From an uncultured Pseudomonadota bacterium (GTDB lineage Bacteria > Pseudomonadota > Gammaproteobacteria > Burkholderiales > JALYOK01), in contig CADEHE010000004.1 of the NCBI GenBank assembly GCA_902826775.1, forward strand, positions 416,927-480,926: DNA of 64,000 nt, written 5' to 3'. Under the pieces are notes generated by a model that saw only the letters and a program-made list of their open reading frames with translations, made no database searches and was not told where the DNA came from. Each line of letters starts with the position of its first letter. Position 1 is the stretch's first letter. Both the position numbers and the translations under genes were made by a program. Positions 9,309-19,900 of this stretch are shown piece by piece.

Positions 9309-9821
9309 CTAGTTGCTGCGCCGCGATCCGTCTTGGCCGTTGCCGCATGATGCGCATAGTCCGCGTACCACGACCTCGAGAGAGCGCGCGGAATATCCAA
9401 CCGGCACTTTCAAGGCCTTGGGTCCGATCTGGTTCTCCAGCCCCATGATCTGTCCGCACGAAGTACATTTGAAATGCGTTCGATTCTCGCTGTTGCCGCT
9501 GACCGGCACATCAAATCGCCACACGCGATCATCCCCCGCAATCTTGTGCGCCAGCTTTTCCTTAGTGAGCCATTCCAGCACGCGGTAAATGGTGACGCGG
9601 TCAATCGGCATCTCGCGCGAGACGCGCTGCTCCACTTCATGGTGCGACAGCGCTCGACCGGCCTCGAGCAGCACGCGCAACACCTGCACCCGCGCAGTTG
9701 TGAGCCGCTCTCCAGTCGATCGGATCAGCGTCTCAGCCACGTCCGATGAACGTTTGGCTCCCGTCATCCCAACCCCCAACAGATCATTGTTATCTGCATT
9801 CAATCGTGTCTCCCGTTGCAC
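9309..9821 (-). CDS. Fur-family metal-responsive transcriptional regulator
   Basis: Up to 170 residues. N-terminal winged helix (TTARVQVLRVLLEAGRALSH, then PIDRVTIYRVLEWL, the recognition helix region), then the C-terminal metal-binding dimerisation part with HFKCTSCGQ and GLCASC, i.e. two CxxC pairs for the structural zinc. Whether it is Fur or Zur cannot be decided. The listed GTG start (9821) is the longest; ATG at 9767, just after a G-rich stretch, gives a more usual 152 residues and may be the true start. A terminator follows. No metal-uptake gene is adjacent. Confidence 0.85.
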   Translation of the reverse strand: MQRETRLNADNNDLLGVGMTGAKRSSDVAETLIRSTGERLTTARVQVLRVLLEAGRALSHHEVEQRVSREMPIDRVTIYRVLEWLTKEKLAHKIAGDDRVWRFDVPVSGNSENRTHFKCTSCGQIMGLENQIGPKALKVPVGYSARSLEVVVRGLCASCGNGQDGSRRSN

Positions 9822-9874
9822 CGCTATGTTGAGCGAATTTATGTACTGTTAGTTAGCCGCCGGATTTTTCACGC

Positions 9875-10291
9875 CTAGTTGAACAACTTGCTTTTTAGAG
9901 CGGCTAGGCTTTGTTCCAATGAACTTGCCGCGGGCACGTTGCCGTCTGGGGTGAGTTGATCGACCAGCTGCGGCAGCAAATGCGCCAGACCGGTTGAAGC
10001 CTGGTCGGCCGAGAGACCCGCCTTTGAAGCAAGACGGCCGATGGTGTCGCCGCCGAGGGCATGGCTCAGCTGATCGCCGGATACCGGCAAATTCTGTCCC
10101 GTGCTGACCCACGAACTAATTTGATCCCCCAGGCCCTTTTGCTTGAACAGATCAATGAGTCCCGCCAAGCCCGCGCCATTGGTGCCGCCTTTGCCCAACA
10201 TGCCGAGCACGCCTTCCACCAATGCCTGTTGTTGGTTGCCGCCCAGAACTTTGCCGAGTACTGCGCCGGCCAGCGAATCAAGTAACCCCAT
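9875..10291 (-). CDS. YidB family protein (DUF937)
   Basis: 139 residues starting MGLLDSLAGAVLGKVLGG, the usual opening of YidB. The start is fixed by a strong GGAGGA site 8 nt upstream of ATG 10291; longer readings have no such site. The body is Gly/Leu-rich (LVEGVLGMLGKGG, LIDLFKQKGLGDQ) with a C-terminal LLPQLVDQLTPDG block seen across the family. Function is not established. A second DUF937 protein is at 26366-26965. Confidence 0.8.
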   Translation of the reverse strand: MGLLDSLAGAVLGKVLGGNQQQALVEGVLGMLGKGGTNGAGLAGLIDLFKQKGLGDQISSWVSTGQNLPVSGDQLSHALGGDTIGRLASKAGLSADQASTGLAHLLPQLVDQLTPDGNVPAASSLEQSLAALKSKLFN

Positions 10292-10814
10292 GCGATCAAC
10301 TCCTCCGTGAGTTTGTGCATCGGATCGTGATCTCGTTGCGAGACGTCCACGATGGAATGCGCGCGAATTATTCAGCACAGCAAGGGCTATCACAAGCGGA
10401 AAGAGATGTTGCCATATTCCATCCATAAGTGTTCGTAGTGGCTTCTCTCTCCTCTGAGCTTGAACTAAAACGAAGCTGCGGCTGCAATTGCAGCGCAACA
10501 AAGTTTGACAAAATCACGCAGCGGAATCGTTCGCGTTTGTGCGCGCTGCCGCAAACCCGCTGACAGATTCAATCTGGACGCTGCAGTTGGGCGCGCCCGA
10601 GTTTGCCGCAGCCGGGCGGGTTAGGCGCAATGGGCCTGCATAGCTAGCCCTGCAACGAGGGGCAACCACGACGCGAGGGTGAGTGCGGCCCAATCGGATG
10701 CGCAGCGAGCTCGCTCAGTGGGTGAAGTCACCATGCGCACGAACAGCATTCCCCGGCAGCTTTGGGAAGAACGCACTGCCGCATCCAAGTGCCATCCAAC
10801 GCGGCTGAATCGCG
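10292..10814. other. Intergenic region without recognised gene
   Basis: 523 bp between the yidB-like promoter side and the 3' end of the anti-sigma gene. Open frames on both strands lack domains, signal peptides and ribosome sites. I see no RNA gene or strong hairpin. Confidence 0.45.
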
Positions 10815-11957
10815 CTACTTCGGCGCTGTACCCGCGGGCACCCCGCCGCGCATCTCTTGCCACACAAGTTCCAGCTCGCGTGGCAAAGCATGCTGGGGAT
10901 AGCGCTGTTTGAACAAGTGCAAAGCTTCTCTAGTCTGCGCCAGATGTCCTTCGCGATGCAGTCGCGAAATATGCGCCAGCCAGCGCTCGGGATTCGCATA
11001 TAAGTCGACGGACTGCGCATCCTCGTTGCGAGCCTGTTGTGCTGGGGCTTGCGCATCGCGCGCCGCGCTCCCGGGCGCGGGAATAACCGGCACAGACGCA
11101 GCAGTGTCGTAGGGGACATCCGAGACCAGTTCACGCTTTTTATCCTTGGCTAGAGAAGCGCGCTCCTGCGCATGCGCTTCATCATCGGGTGGCGCCTGCA
11201 TTGCCCCGACCACCGACTCGGCATCCGTCGTTTTGGATGATGCGCTGCCCGCGCCCGAGGGAGCGCTGCGCGGCGCTTCACTCGCTTGATCGGCCAGCAC
11301 AGGTTGCGCCGGCGCATCGGCGTGCCCCGGAGCCGCATGGACTTCAGCTGCTGCCGGTGTACCCGCGCTTTGCGTCCGTGCTCGCGCCGATTCGGGTCGC
11401 GCTCGAGGCGCCTGGGCTGACGGCGGGCTTGGCGTTGATGCGATCTTTTGTTCGGCCGGAGCGGCGCGCCGGGCAGGCGGTGGCACGGCTTCGGCAACGG
11501 CAACGGCGTTATCGCGGGACGCCTTGGCTTGCGGTTTGTCAGCCGCCGCTTGCCTTGGGGCCACTGCGTTGGTGGACGCACCGTTCTCGGCATGCGGTGG
11601 CGGTGCGGCCGGCGCTTCCTCCGCCGGTGCACTCATCTGCGTTGGCGCGCTGGCTGGAGCTTGCGCAACAGTCGGTTGCGGCAACGCACCTTCCGGCGTT
11701 TGGCTAACGCGCAATACCAGAAGTGAGGCAAGCACCAGCATCGCAGCGGCGGAAAGCGGCACATACCACGTGCGCCACCGCGCCGCTCGCACGAGCGTGG
11801 GACGCGCCCCGAGCTCACGCCGCGCCGCAGCGTGAATCGCAGCGTCGCTTTGTGCGGAAGGCCGTTCTGCGGGTTCTATGCTAGCGCGATAGGCTCGCGA
11901 TAGCGGCGATTCACCTGCAAGGTAGGCGTCGAGTATCTTGTCGTTCGGCTCGCTCAT
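10815..11957 (-). CDS. Putative anti-sigma factor (single-pass membrane protein)
   Basis: 380 residues, 4 nt downstream of an ECF sigma gene, the usual place for its anti-sigma factor. The N-terminal cytosolic part (about 1-60) opens SEPNDKILDAYLAGESPLS; one membrane helix follows (about 69-84, PLSAAAMLVLASLLVL). Residues about 90-310 are a long Ala/Pro/Gln-rich, probably disordered periplasmic stretch, and a compact C-terminus (about 318-375) carries ANPERWLAHISRLHREG. I see no clear zinc anti-sigma HxxxCxxC motif, so the role rests mainly on gene order and topology. Confidence 0.65.
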   Translation of the reverse strand: MSEPNDKILDAYLAGESPLSRAYRASIEPAERPSAQSDAAIHAAARRELGARPTLVRAARWRTWYVPLSAAAMLVLASLLVLRVSQTPEGALPQPTVAQAPASAPTQMSAPAEEAPAAPPPHAENGASTNAVAPRQAAADKPQAKASRDNAVAVAEAVPPPARRAAPAEQKIASTPSPPSAQAPRARPESARARTQSAGTPAAAEVHAAPGHADAPAQPVLADQASEAPRSAPSGAGSASSKTTDAESVVGAMQAPPDDEAHAQERASLAKDKKRELVSDVPYDTAASVPVIPAPGSAARDAQAPAQQARNEDAQSVDLYANPERWLAHISRLHREGHLAQTREALHLFKQRYPQHALPRELELVWQEMRGGVPAGTAPK

Positions 11958-11961
11958 GATT

Positions 11962-12540
11962 TCACCACCAGCCGCGCATTCCGCGCTCGAGTTTGGCTAC
12001 GGCATAGCGCAAGCGGCTCTTTGCCGTTTCGCGGTCAACGCCCGTTGCCTGGGCGATTTCCTCCACGCCCATACCCGCTTCTTCGCGCAGCAACAAGGCT
12101 TCGCGTTGCGCCTCCGGAAGCTGCGCAATGAGTTCCAGCAGACGCGTGCCTTGCTGGCGCGCACTAACCTGGCGCTCTGGATTCACGCTGGCATCGGCCG
12201 GCAGGGTGTGCAGCGGATCTTCCTCACTGTCATGATCGAAACTCGCCATCTGCATCTGTTTGCCGCGGCGAAAATAGTCGATGACGCGATTGTGCGCCAT
12301 GCGATAGAGGTAAGTGGAGAACTTCGCCTGCACGGTGTAGGTGGCGCGAGCGCGCACCAGATTCATCCAAACGTCCTGAAACACCTCCTCTGCCACACCG
12401 CGCTCGCTCACCAAGCGCGCAATGTAGCGATACAGCCCGCCCTGGTGGCGCGCGTAAAGCAGATCGAACGCCCCGGCATCGCCATCGCGATAGCGCTGCA
12501 TCAAGTCTTCATCGGCAACGTCAGCAAGTGGGCTGTCCAT
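11962..12540 (-). CDS. RNA polymerase sigma-70 factor, ECF subfamily
   Basis: 193 residues from ATG 12540. Region 2 is visible in DEDLMQRYRDGDAGAFDLLY and FQDVWMNLVRA, and region 4 in QLPEAQREALLLREEAGMG followed by the helix-turn-helix EIAQATGVDRETAKSRLRYA. An upstream ATG at 12624 would add a Pro/Ala-rich tail not expected in this family. It directs polymerase to a regulon, most likely under control of the membrane protein encoded 4 nt downstream. Confidence 0.87.
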   Translation of the reverse strand: MDSPLADVADEDLMQRYRDGDAGAFDLLYARHQGGLYRYIARLVSERGVAEEVFQDVWMNLVRARATYTVQAKFSTYLYRMAHNRVIDYFRRGKQMQMASFDHDSEEDPLHTLPADASVNPERQVSARQQGTRLLELIAQLPEAQREALLLREEAGMGVEEIAQATGVDRETAKSRLRYAVAKLERGMRGWW

Positions 12541-12687
12541 ACGCGCCGGCGAGTGTAACTCAAGCGGCCAAAGACAAGCGGCTGGGGGTCTAGTCCCAGC
12601 CGCTGCGGCACCCGGTACTGTCATTAGATTAGTGCATTTAACAAGACTGCATCAGCACCGGTAAAGTACTCTGGTCACAGTATGGAT

Positions 12688-13533
12688 CTACCAGCGGCGG
12701 CGCGGCGGATCCGGCACGAAGTTGCGCGGAAACGGCTCCGGGTCGCGCGATCGGGCGTGGCGATCATGTTCCGGCACGATGCCCCGTGCAGCCAAATTGC
12801 GATAGCTGTCGTAGTAGATCGTGATGATTTCATCCGGCTGGTTCGAAGCGCGCTCGAACTCGGTGTAGCGCGCTGCGGAGTACTCGCGCTCGCCGTGCCC
12901 AGTGCCCAAGCTCTGCTCCGTTTGCCGTTCACTGTAACTGTGTGCGCTATCCGGCAGCGCGCGCTTCGCACTTTCGCTGTTGCGGCGCGCATGCCCACTA
13001 GCGGACGGTGCACGAGCGTCGCCGTGGCTGCGCCAGCGATCATCGCGATCGTGCGCGGGGTAGTCGGGCTCGTACACTTGTGGTTCATACTTGCGGCGGA
13101 ACACAGCGACACCGATCACGCCGACATCATCCGGGCGCCCGGTGCGAGCGGCGTATGAATCAGGCAAGTCGGTAAAGTAGAAGCGCGCCACATCCTCCAT
13201 GTTCTTGCGCCAACCCTTAACTTCCGTGGTGTTCCACGGGTTAAGCACATAACCCGATTGATTCCAACTCGCGGTCTTGCCGGAGATCACATTAACACCG
13301 TCCACCGCCATGACGCCCAGCACATCTTCCGAAGCTTGGCTGCGCAGCCTGACTTGATACTCGTTCCCCGGCTTGCCGGCGACATAGTATTTGCCGCCAT
13401 AGAAGTACACCGGCAGCTCACGCCCTTGCGCGCGGTCGTAGATCGACACGTCGACCAAGCGGCCGACTGCGTTGGCCTGCTCTGACAAACCTGCGGTAGC
13501 CAGCAAAGCGGCCACCAAACCCAAGCGTTTCAT
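12688..13533 (-). CDS. Secreted protein of unknown function
   Basis: 281 residues with a Sec signal peptide (LVAALLATAGLSEQANA, about residues 5-22). The next 145 residues look folded (VDVSIYDRAQGRELPVYFYG, YVAGKPGNEYQVRL, VNVISGKTASWNQSGYV), while the last 110 are very rich in Arg, Asp, Glu and Tyr and probably disordered. AAAGGAGAACGT directly precedes ATG 13533. I do not recognise the family. It lies about 150 bp from the sigma gene in the same direction and could be one of its targets; that is only a suggestion. Confidence 0.7.
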   Translation of the reverse strand: MKRLGLVAALLATAGLSEQANAVGRLVDVSIYDRAQGRELPVYFYGGKYYVAGKPGNEYQVRLRSQASEDVLGVMAVDGVNVISGKTASWNQSGYVLNPWNTTEVKGWRKNMEDVARFYFTDLPDSYAARTGRPDDVGVIGVAVFRRKYEPQVYEPDYPAHDRDDRWRSHGDARAPSASGHARRNSESAKRALPDSAHSYSERQTEQSLGTGHGEREYSAARYTEFERASNQPDEIITIYYDSYRNLAARGIVPEHDRHARSRDPEPFPRNFVPDPPRRRW

Positions 13534-13694
13534 TACGTTCTCCTTTGGTCGCGCTAGTAGGTTGCGACAAGAATAGAAACGCGCGAACAGGCGCTAAGGG
13601 TTAACTGAGATTTGTAACAAGATGTAGGTTTAACGACTGATTCATAACGATATTTCTTGCGCTCTCGAAGCACCGGCGGTCACCGCGAGGTGGC

Positions 13695-14459
13695 TCAACG
13701 CGGCTCGATCTTGCCACCCGACTCGGCTGATGCTGCTACAAGCGCCGCTGAATCCGCGATCACGGCGCGCCGCCGACCGGTCGCTTTGGCTTGCCGCAGC
13801 GCGCGTTCGGCAAATGCCACCACCTCGTTCGCGTTCTCGGCGCCATCACATTGCACGATCCCAGCAGAAAACGTCTGCTGCAACGGGATGACCTTGCTTA
13901 GACGTTGCAGCATGGCACGCGCCTGCGCCGCATCGCAGCCATTCAACAACAAAGCGAACTCCTCGCCGCCGTAGCGCGCGATCTGATCGTCCTCGCGCAG
14001 TTCGGCGCGTATCGCCGCCGAAGTGTCGGAAAGCAGCCGATCGCCAGCCGCTTGGCCGTGCTGGTCGTTGAACTTCTTGAAGTGGTCCAAATCCAGCATC
14101 ACTACGCACAGCGGCATGCGCGTGCGGTGGCAACGCTGCAGCGCCCGCGGGAGTTCTTCGTCCCAAGCGCGCCGGTTCGCCACGCCGGTAAGCGTATCGG
14201 TGCGTGCCAGGGTATCGAGTTGCGACAGGAGATCATCGCGTTTGCCGAGCACGCGCCACAGCAGCAACAGCAGCAACGCCGCGAATACTAGGCTGCACGC
14301 GGCAATGAACGCTAAACCTGCGCGCGCTTGCGTCTGCCCTAGATCTAACGCGCGCAGTCCTTGCGGCACCGTCAACAGTGACAACGCCAAAATCAACGCG
14401 ACCAATATCAACGCGAGCACCAGCAGCAGCGGGCGCGACGATTGCAACGGGCGAAGCAT
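13695..14459 (-). CDS. Diguanylate cyclase (GGDEF) with membrane anchor
   Basis: 254 residues. Two hydrophobic segments (about 9-30 and 46-68) precede a GGDEF domain that begins DTLTGVANRRAWDE. The active-site signature is RYGGEEFALLL, i.e. GGEEF, a functional variant, so synthesis of cyclic di-GMP is expected. An inhibitory-site RxxD is not obvious at the usual place. No periplasmic sensor domain is present between the two helices. It lies alone between the secreted unknown and the beta-propeller gene. Confidence 0.85.
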   Translation of the reverse strand: MLRPLQSSRPLLLVLALILVALILALSLLTVPQGLRALDLGQTQARAGLAFIAACSLVFAALLLLLLWRVLGKRDDLLSQLDTLARTDTLTGVANRRAWDEELPRALQRCHRTRMPLCVVMLDLDHFKKFNDQHGQAAGDRLLSDTSAAIRAELREDDQIARYGGEEFALLLNGCDAAQARAMLQRLSKVIPLQQTFSAGIVQCDGAENANEVVAFAERALRQAKATGRRRAVIADSAALVAASAESGGKIEPR

Positions 14460-14565
14460 CGATTAGCAGAGCATAGATAACGAGCGGTACGCCCATTCTA
14501 ACGTTGCCGAGCGGGGGCTGCCTTCCGTGCCGTGACTTGGTTTGCTGCTGCGGCAGCGCTCGACC

Positions 14566-15705
14566 TCAGCGCCTGCGGTACACCTTGCGTAGGCTGAGCA
14601 TGGCCAAGCCTAACAATGCGGTGACGCTCACCCACAGCAGCCATCCCCCTGCCCCCGCTTCGGCGCGTCGCGCGCGCGCGGCGGCGGCGCGGCGCCAAAT
14701 CTCCCCATACGGCGTCAGTGCGTAACCGGCGTAGAAAGTATCTGCATCGTGCGGATCGATAGCCAACGGTCCAGCTTCGAGGTGAGGCGGTAAGCCGCCC
14801 TCGTGCAACGCCCAAGTCGCGCCGCCATCGGTGCTGCGAAAAAGGCCCCTATGAGTAGTCACCATGACGATGTTCCCGTCCGAGCTGGTGCCCAGGCCAC
14901 GCACTACCAATTGCGTATGCGGTAGCGGTTTGCCCTGCGGATGCCAGGTGCTGCCGAAATCGTGGCTCACATGGAGCTGGCCACGCGCCAGCGCATGCAA
15001 GCGCTGCGCCTGGCGCGGATGCGCAAAGATTGCCTCGACATTAGCTCGTGGCAGACCTTTGCCAAGCACGCGCCAGTTGCGCCCCGAGTCACTGCTGGCC
15101 CAAAGCGTCGCGTTAACGATGAGAAACAGCGCCTCGTCCGCGCCGTTCATGCGTTGTGCGAATGCAGCGATCTCACCTTGCGGCAGCCCCTTGCCCGCAT
15201 GCGACCAGGAGCGCCCTTCATCATCGCTAACAAAAAATCCATCCAATGCCACCAAGTAAGCGCGCTGCACTGTCCTGCTGGCGCGAAGCGCGCGTACCGG
15301 CAATGCGTCCGCAGGCGTCAGCGTGCGCTGCCATTCCCGCGCGCCCTCTTGCCGCAACACCACATCGGCAGTGGCCGCCCAGACCGTGCTACCGTCGGCG
15401 GAAAATGCCACGGCAAGCACGGTGCCGCTCAGCGCTGCTGCTGTCTCGCGCTGCCAATTCTCGCCACCGTCGCGCGAGCGCAGCAAACCAGAATCCATTG
15501 CCAAAAGCAAATGATTCTTGTCGCGCGGATGCACTGCCAGATCCAGCACGCTGCCAATGAGTTGCCCAGTATTGACCGGCAACCAGGACTCACCCGTATT
15601 TCTGGAGCGGAACAGCCCACCGTATGTACTGGCATCATGCGCGTTGCCGAGCTCGACGCCCACTAGCAACAGCAAGATCACGAGGAGTAGGTGGACAGTG
15701 CGCAC
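14566..15705 (-). CDS. Exported beta-propeller protein with BNR/Ycf48-like repeats
   Basis: 379 residues. A signal peptide or anchor (VHLLLVILLLLVGVELGNA) is followed by repeated GLFRSRNTGESWLPV / GLLRSRDGGENW / FFVSDDEGRSWSHAG / LWASSDSGRNWRVLG / LHVSHDFGSTWHPQG / GLFRSTDGGATWALH units, the SxDxGxxW Asp-box repeats of sialidase-like propellers. A C-terminal membrane helix (WLLWVSVTALLGLAMLSL) with basic tail RKVYRRR anchors it. Proteins of this kind act as scaffolds rather than enzymes. The start is a GTG without a clear ribosome site. The metal transporter gene lies upstream, 78 nt away. Confidence 0.75.
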   Translation of the reverse strand: MRTVHLLLVILLLLVGVELGNAHDASTYGGLFRSRNTGESWLPVNTGQLIGSVLDLAVHPRDKNHLLLAMDSGLLRSRDGGENWQRETAAALSGTVLAVAFSADGSTVWAATADVVLRQEGAREWQRTLTPADALPVRALRASRTVQRAYLVALDGFFVSDDEGRSWSHAGKGLPQGEIAAFAQRMNGADEALFLIVNATLWASSDSGRNWRVLGKGLPRANVEAIFAHPRQAQRLHALARGQLHVSHDFGSTWHPQGKPLPHTQLVVRGLGTSSDGNIVMVTTHRGLFRSTDGGATWALHEGGLPPHLEAGPLAIDPHDADTFYAGYALTPYGEIWRRAAAARARRAEAGAGGWLLWVSVTALLGLAMLSLRKVYRRR

Positions 15706-15783
15706 CAGAGTCAGATCGCTCCAGTCGGTGGCATTGGGAAAGGCGCCCTTTCCCGGTGTGATTTAGCCTTATGCCTTGTTGAT

Positions 15784-16689
15784 TCAGTGCGCTGAATAAA
15801 GCGGTCTGCGCGCGTCCGCCCCCTCTCGTGCGACACTCTGATCGGACGCCGTAGACAGTTGAACCAGCATCGCCAGTCCAAACGCGACACTCACCACCCC
15901 GGCAGCGGCACGCACGCCCTGGGCGAAGTTCGGTAAGCGTTGCGCCGCCAGCAGCAAGGGCCACACCATGGCAGCGCTGAGTAACGCCATACCGGCTAAG
16001 GTGCCAATGCCGAATGCGAAGAAGTACAGCAGCCCGCTGGCGATCTCGCGCGTGCCGGTCATGACCAGCAGCGCGACTGACGCCGACCCAGCTAAACCAT
16101 GCACGATACCGATCGCCATTGGCCGCAGCCGGACGTACCAAGCGCTGCCGGCGGCGCGCTTATCCAACCAGCGCACTGGCGTTCGATCCAGGGCATGGCC
16201 GTGCGCAATATGACCATGCCCATGACCATGGGTATGCACGTAGTCGCCGTGCGCGTGAGGATGCCGGTGGCGATAAGCCAGCGTGGCTTCGCGCTGCGTT
16301 TGCCTGAACCCGGCGTTCGTCTCGGCGGTGTCGGCGTGCGTCTGCGCACCACGTTCGCGCCCGCATGTGCTGGCCCCGGGCATTCGCCGCAACGCCTGGT
16401 AAGCGCCGCTTAGCGCCCATACCCCGAGCGCCACCAGCATCATACCGACAACGCCTTCCAGCAGGAGGGCGGCGCGCGCGGGAATCACGACGCCGAAGGC
16501 CAGCAACAGCGTGCCGGCCACTGTCAAGGTTAACGTGTGTCCGATTCCCCACAGCGCACCGAGCATCAATGCCGGGCGCAGCGAGCGTTCGCGCGAGACC
16601 AGAGTGGACATGGCAATCACGTGATCCGCATCGGTGGCGTGGCGCAGGCCGAGCAGAAAGCCGACTAGGATGAATGAGAGGATCGTCAT
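15784..16689 (-). CDS. Nickel/cobalt transporter-like permease (NiCoT/UreH type)
   Basis: 301-residue membrane protein. The first helix carries the family signature LGLRHATDADHV (HxxxDH), the metal-selective motif of NiCoT permeases. About six hydrophobic helices are visible. Between helices 3 and 4 (about 110-180) lies a charged loop with a dense His run (HRHPHAHGDYVHTHGHGHGH), probably metal-binding. The second half has GIVHGLAGSASVALLVM. It may import nickel or cobalt or export excess; no urease or hydrogenase genes are near, and I see no cobalamin or nickel riboswitch upstream. Confidence 0.78.
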   Translation of the reverse strand: MTILSFILVGFLLGLRHATDADHVIAMSTLVSRERSLRPALMLGALWGIGHTLTLTVAGTLLLAFGVVIPARAALLLEGVVGMMLVALGVWALSGAYQALRRMPGASTCGRERGAQTHADTAETNAGFRQTQREATLAYRHRHPHAHGDYVHTHGHGHGHIAHGHALDRTPVRWLDKRAAGSAWYVRLRPMAIGIVHGLAGSASVALLVMTGTREIASGLLYFFAFGIGTLAGMALLSAAMVWPLLLAAQRLPNFAQGVRAAAGVVSVAFGLAMLVQLSTASDQSVAREGADARRPLYSAH

Positions 16690-16831
16690 ATGACGTCAGC
16701 GCCCATCACAGGCGCCACGAGTCATAACTTCTTAGGAATTAGTATTACCAGTGGCTAGTCTAACAGGTGTTCGTGGAGTTCCCCACGATCCGATCCCACC
16801 TGTTTCGATTACGAACGCGAGGCAAAAACAC

Positions 16832-16860
16832 AACGCCTCCCCTACGCCTGGGGAAGCGTT
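16832..16860 (-). terminator. Probable terminator after the dockerin repeat gene
   Basis: 11-bp stem with one G-T pair (AACGCCTCCCC at 16832-16842, GGGGAAGCGTT at 16850-16860) and a 7-nt loop. On the minus strand it is followed by TGTGTTTTTG. It lies 62 nt past the stop of the large repeat gene. Confidence 0.6.
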
Positions 16861-16921
16861 GGCTACTGCTTTTGCCGCGCGCTTGCGCTATGCCAGCGTC
16901 AAACGAAGCACGCCAGACGCC

Positions 16922-19900
16922 TCACTGCGTTGCGCAGTTCGCGCGCGTGCACAACGTTGCGTCGATACGCGCGTCCAGCACGTCGATGCGGCCATCCCCG
17001 TTGAGATCGCGCAGATCGTTCGCGCCACTGGCCGCTTGACCACGCGCAGCGAGGATGAGCGCGGTATCGGCGCGATCGACGTCGCCGTCTAGATCAACGT
17101 CGCCGCGTAGCGCCACGCGCACCTGCACCGTGCTCGGCGCGCTCGTTGCCGAGCCGTCGTTTACCGTGAGAGTGAAGGTGTACAGGGCTGCAACGCTCGC
17201 GCTGAAGCTCGGCAGTGCGGTGGTCGCGCCCGTCAGCGCGACCGGCGGGGCGCCGCTTTGTGCCCACAAGAACGTGAGCGGCGAGGGTCCGTTGTCGGGA
17301 TCGCGGCTGGCACTGCCGTCGAGCGTGACCAGGCTGCCGGCACGCACGACGCGGTTGCTACCTGCGTTTGCTGTGGGCGCGACGTTCGAGGGCGGATTCA
17401 CCGTAATCGCCACCGTCGCCGTGTTGCTCAGGTTGTTCACCAACTGGCCATCGTTGGCGCGGTAGGTAAAGCTCACGCCGCCGCTAAAGCCGGCCGGGGG
17501 CGTATAGGTGAACGAGCCGTTCGGGTTCAATAGGAGCGTGCCCTGCGTCGGGCCACTCTGCAGTTGGGCAGTCAGCTGGTGAGCGTCCGCGTCGGTATCG
17601 TTTCCGAGCACACCGCCCGCTGCCGGCACAATCAACGCGCTGTTGAACGCAGTAGTATAGGTATCGTTGCTCGCCACCGGTGCGCGGTTGGGTTGCGCCA
17701 CCGTGATCCGCACGGCACTGCTCGCGCTTGCTGCACCATCGTTAACCGTTAGCCCGAACTCGTAAGCACCCGCTGCGGCCGGCGTGAAGGTCGGCTGCGC
17801 GGTGTTAGCGCGCGCGAGTGTAACGGGCGGTCCACTGATCTGCCGCCACGCGAACGTCAGCGGCGACGGTCCCGAATCCGGGTCGCCGCTACCGCGCCCA
17901 TCGAGTGTGACGAGCGCGCCGACGTTCACGCTCTGCGCTGGTCCGGCGTTGGCCGTGGGTGGTTGGTTCGGGACGGATGTCACGTTGATTGTCACTGTAG
18001 CAATGTTGCTCAGGTTGTTGTTTGCCTGGCCATCGTTCGCGCGATAGGCGAATGTCAGGGTACCGACAAAACCCGCGACCGGTGTATAGGTGAACGAACC
18101 GTTGGGGTTGAGCAGCAACGTGCCTTGCACCGGTCCCGTTTGCAGCTGCACGGTTAGCGTGTTGCCATCCGCATCGCTGTCGTTGCCGAGCACACCGGGC
18201 GCAGCGATGTTCAGCACCGTACCCGCCTGCGTGCTGAAGCTTTCATTGCCAGCAACCGGCGCACGGTTGGGCTGTACCGCGACGATCTGCACGGTATCGA
18301 CGGCAGACGCGGCGCCATCGCTCACGCTCAGCTCGAACACGTACGACCCGACCACAGATGGAGTGAAGGTTGGCTGCGCGCTGTTCGCGCCGGCCAGCGT
18401 AACGCTTGGCCCCCCGGTTTGTCGCCAGGCAAATGTCAGCGCCGAGGGTCCCGCGTCAGGGTCGCGGCTCGCGCGGCCGTCCAAAGTCACCGGCGTGCCG
18501 ACATTGACCGATTGATCCGGTCCAGCGGTAGCAATGGGTACAACATTGACGGCGCTGACATTGATCGTAACCGTGGTATCAGCGCTCAGGTTATTTGCCG
18601 TCTGACCGTCGTTGGCGCGATAAGTGAAGGTGACCTGACCGCTGAAGCCGTTTGGCGGCGTGTAGGTGAATGAGCCGTTCGAGTTCAACACCAGTACGCC
18701 CTGCAGCGGATTCGCCTGCAGTTGCACCGAGAGCACGTTACCGTCAGGGTCGGAGTCGTTGCCCAAGACACCGGGCGCCGCAACATTCAGCGGTGTGTTT
18801 GCGGGCGTGCTAAAGCTATCCGCGCTTGCTGTTGGTGCTCGGTTGGGTTGATTGACCGTGACCTGCACCGTATCGCTGTCCGAAGCAGCACCATCGCTGA
18901 CCGTTAGCGTGAAGACGTAGGTGCCCGCCACACTCGTCGGGAAACTCGGTGTTGCTGTGTTCGCGTTGGAGAGTACTACTGTGGCTGGACCCGATGTTTG
19001 CTGCCAGGAGAAAGTCAACGGGGAGGGTCCCGCGTCGGGGTCGGTACTGGTGCTGCCGTCGAGGCCGACGGATATGCCAACGTTGACCGCTTTCGGGGGA
19101 CCGGCGTCGGCAATTGGAGCAATATTGTTCGGAGTTAGATTAAAGGGGAACGGCGTCACTGCGGTGGCTGCAGACCGGTCGCCCACGTTGTTCCAGGTGA
19201 CGACCTTCGTATAGATAAGCGTCCCGTTTCCTGGAGGATTAATCGCGTTGATCGTTGCGGTGAACTGAAAGGTAACACTGCCGCCAACCGCAATGCCACC
19301 CGTGCTCCAGCGCATCAGCTGACCGGCTTGGCAAGTAATGAAGCCAGCTCCATCGCAGAACGGCCCCGGCAAGGTCGCCGCCGCCGCCACCGTGGTGTGC
19401 GCCGGCACCGGTGCCGTTACCGTGAACGAGCGGGTAACGTTGTCTTGATTGGTCACCGTGATCGTGTAAAGCAACTTCTGGCCCGGCGCTACCGGGTCCG
19501 GGCTCGTCGCTATCGCTAGACCGATCACCGGCGTAGCCACTACCGCACTCACCGCAGTGGCGCGTGCGCGCCGCTGCCCCGCAACCGTGTCAATCAAACT
19601 CGCTTCGCCACCAATCAACGTGCCGTCGCTCAATCCCGGATTGACATTGACCGTCAATTGACGCGTGCCGAAGCTTCCCGTGGCCACAGTACCCAGACTC
19701 CACTGCACTGTGTTGCCCACCAGCGTGCCACCGCCCGTGGCCGAGACGAAACTCGTGCCCGCAGGCACCGGCATATCCAAACGCCCAGAGAACGCGCTTA
19801 AACCCGGATTGGCAAAGTTCAATGTGTAGGTCAGCGCCGTACCCGGCTTGACACTGCTGGGCACATCGCTTAACACCAAATTCACTGCGTTGGCCGTGGC

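Noticed and set aside
16690-16921. Cobalamin or nickel riboswitch near the NiCoT-like gene.
   Set aside because: No conserved box or extended pairing typical of these riboswitches is visible upstream of 16689.
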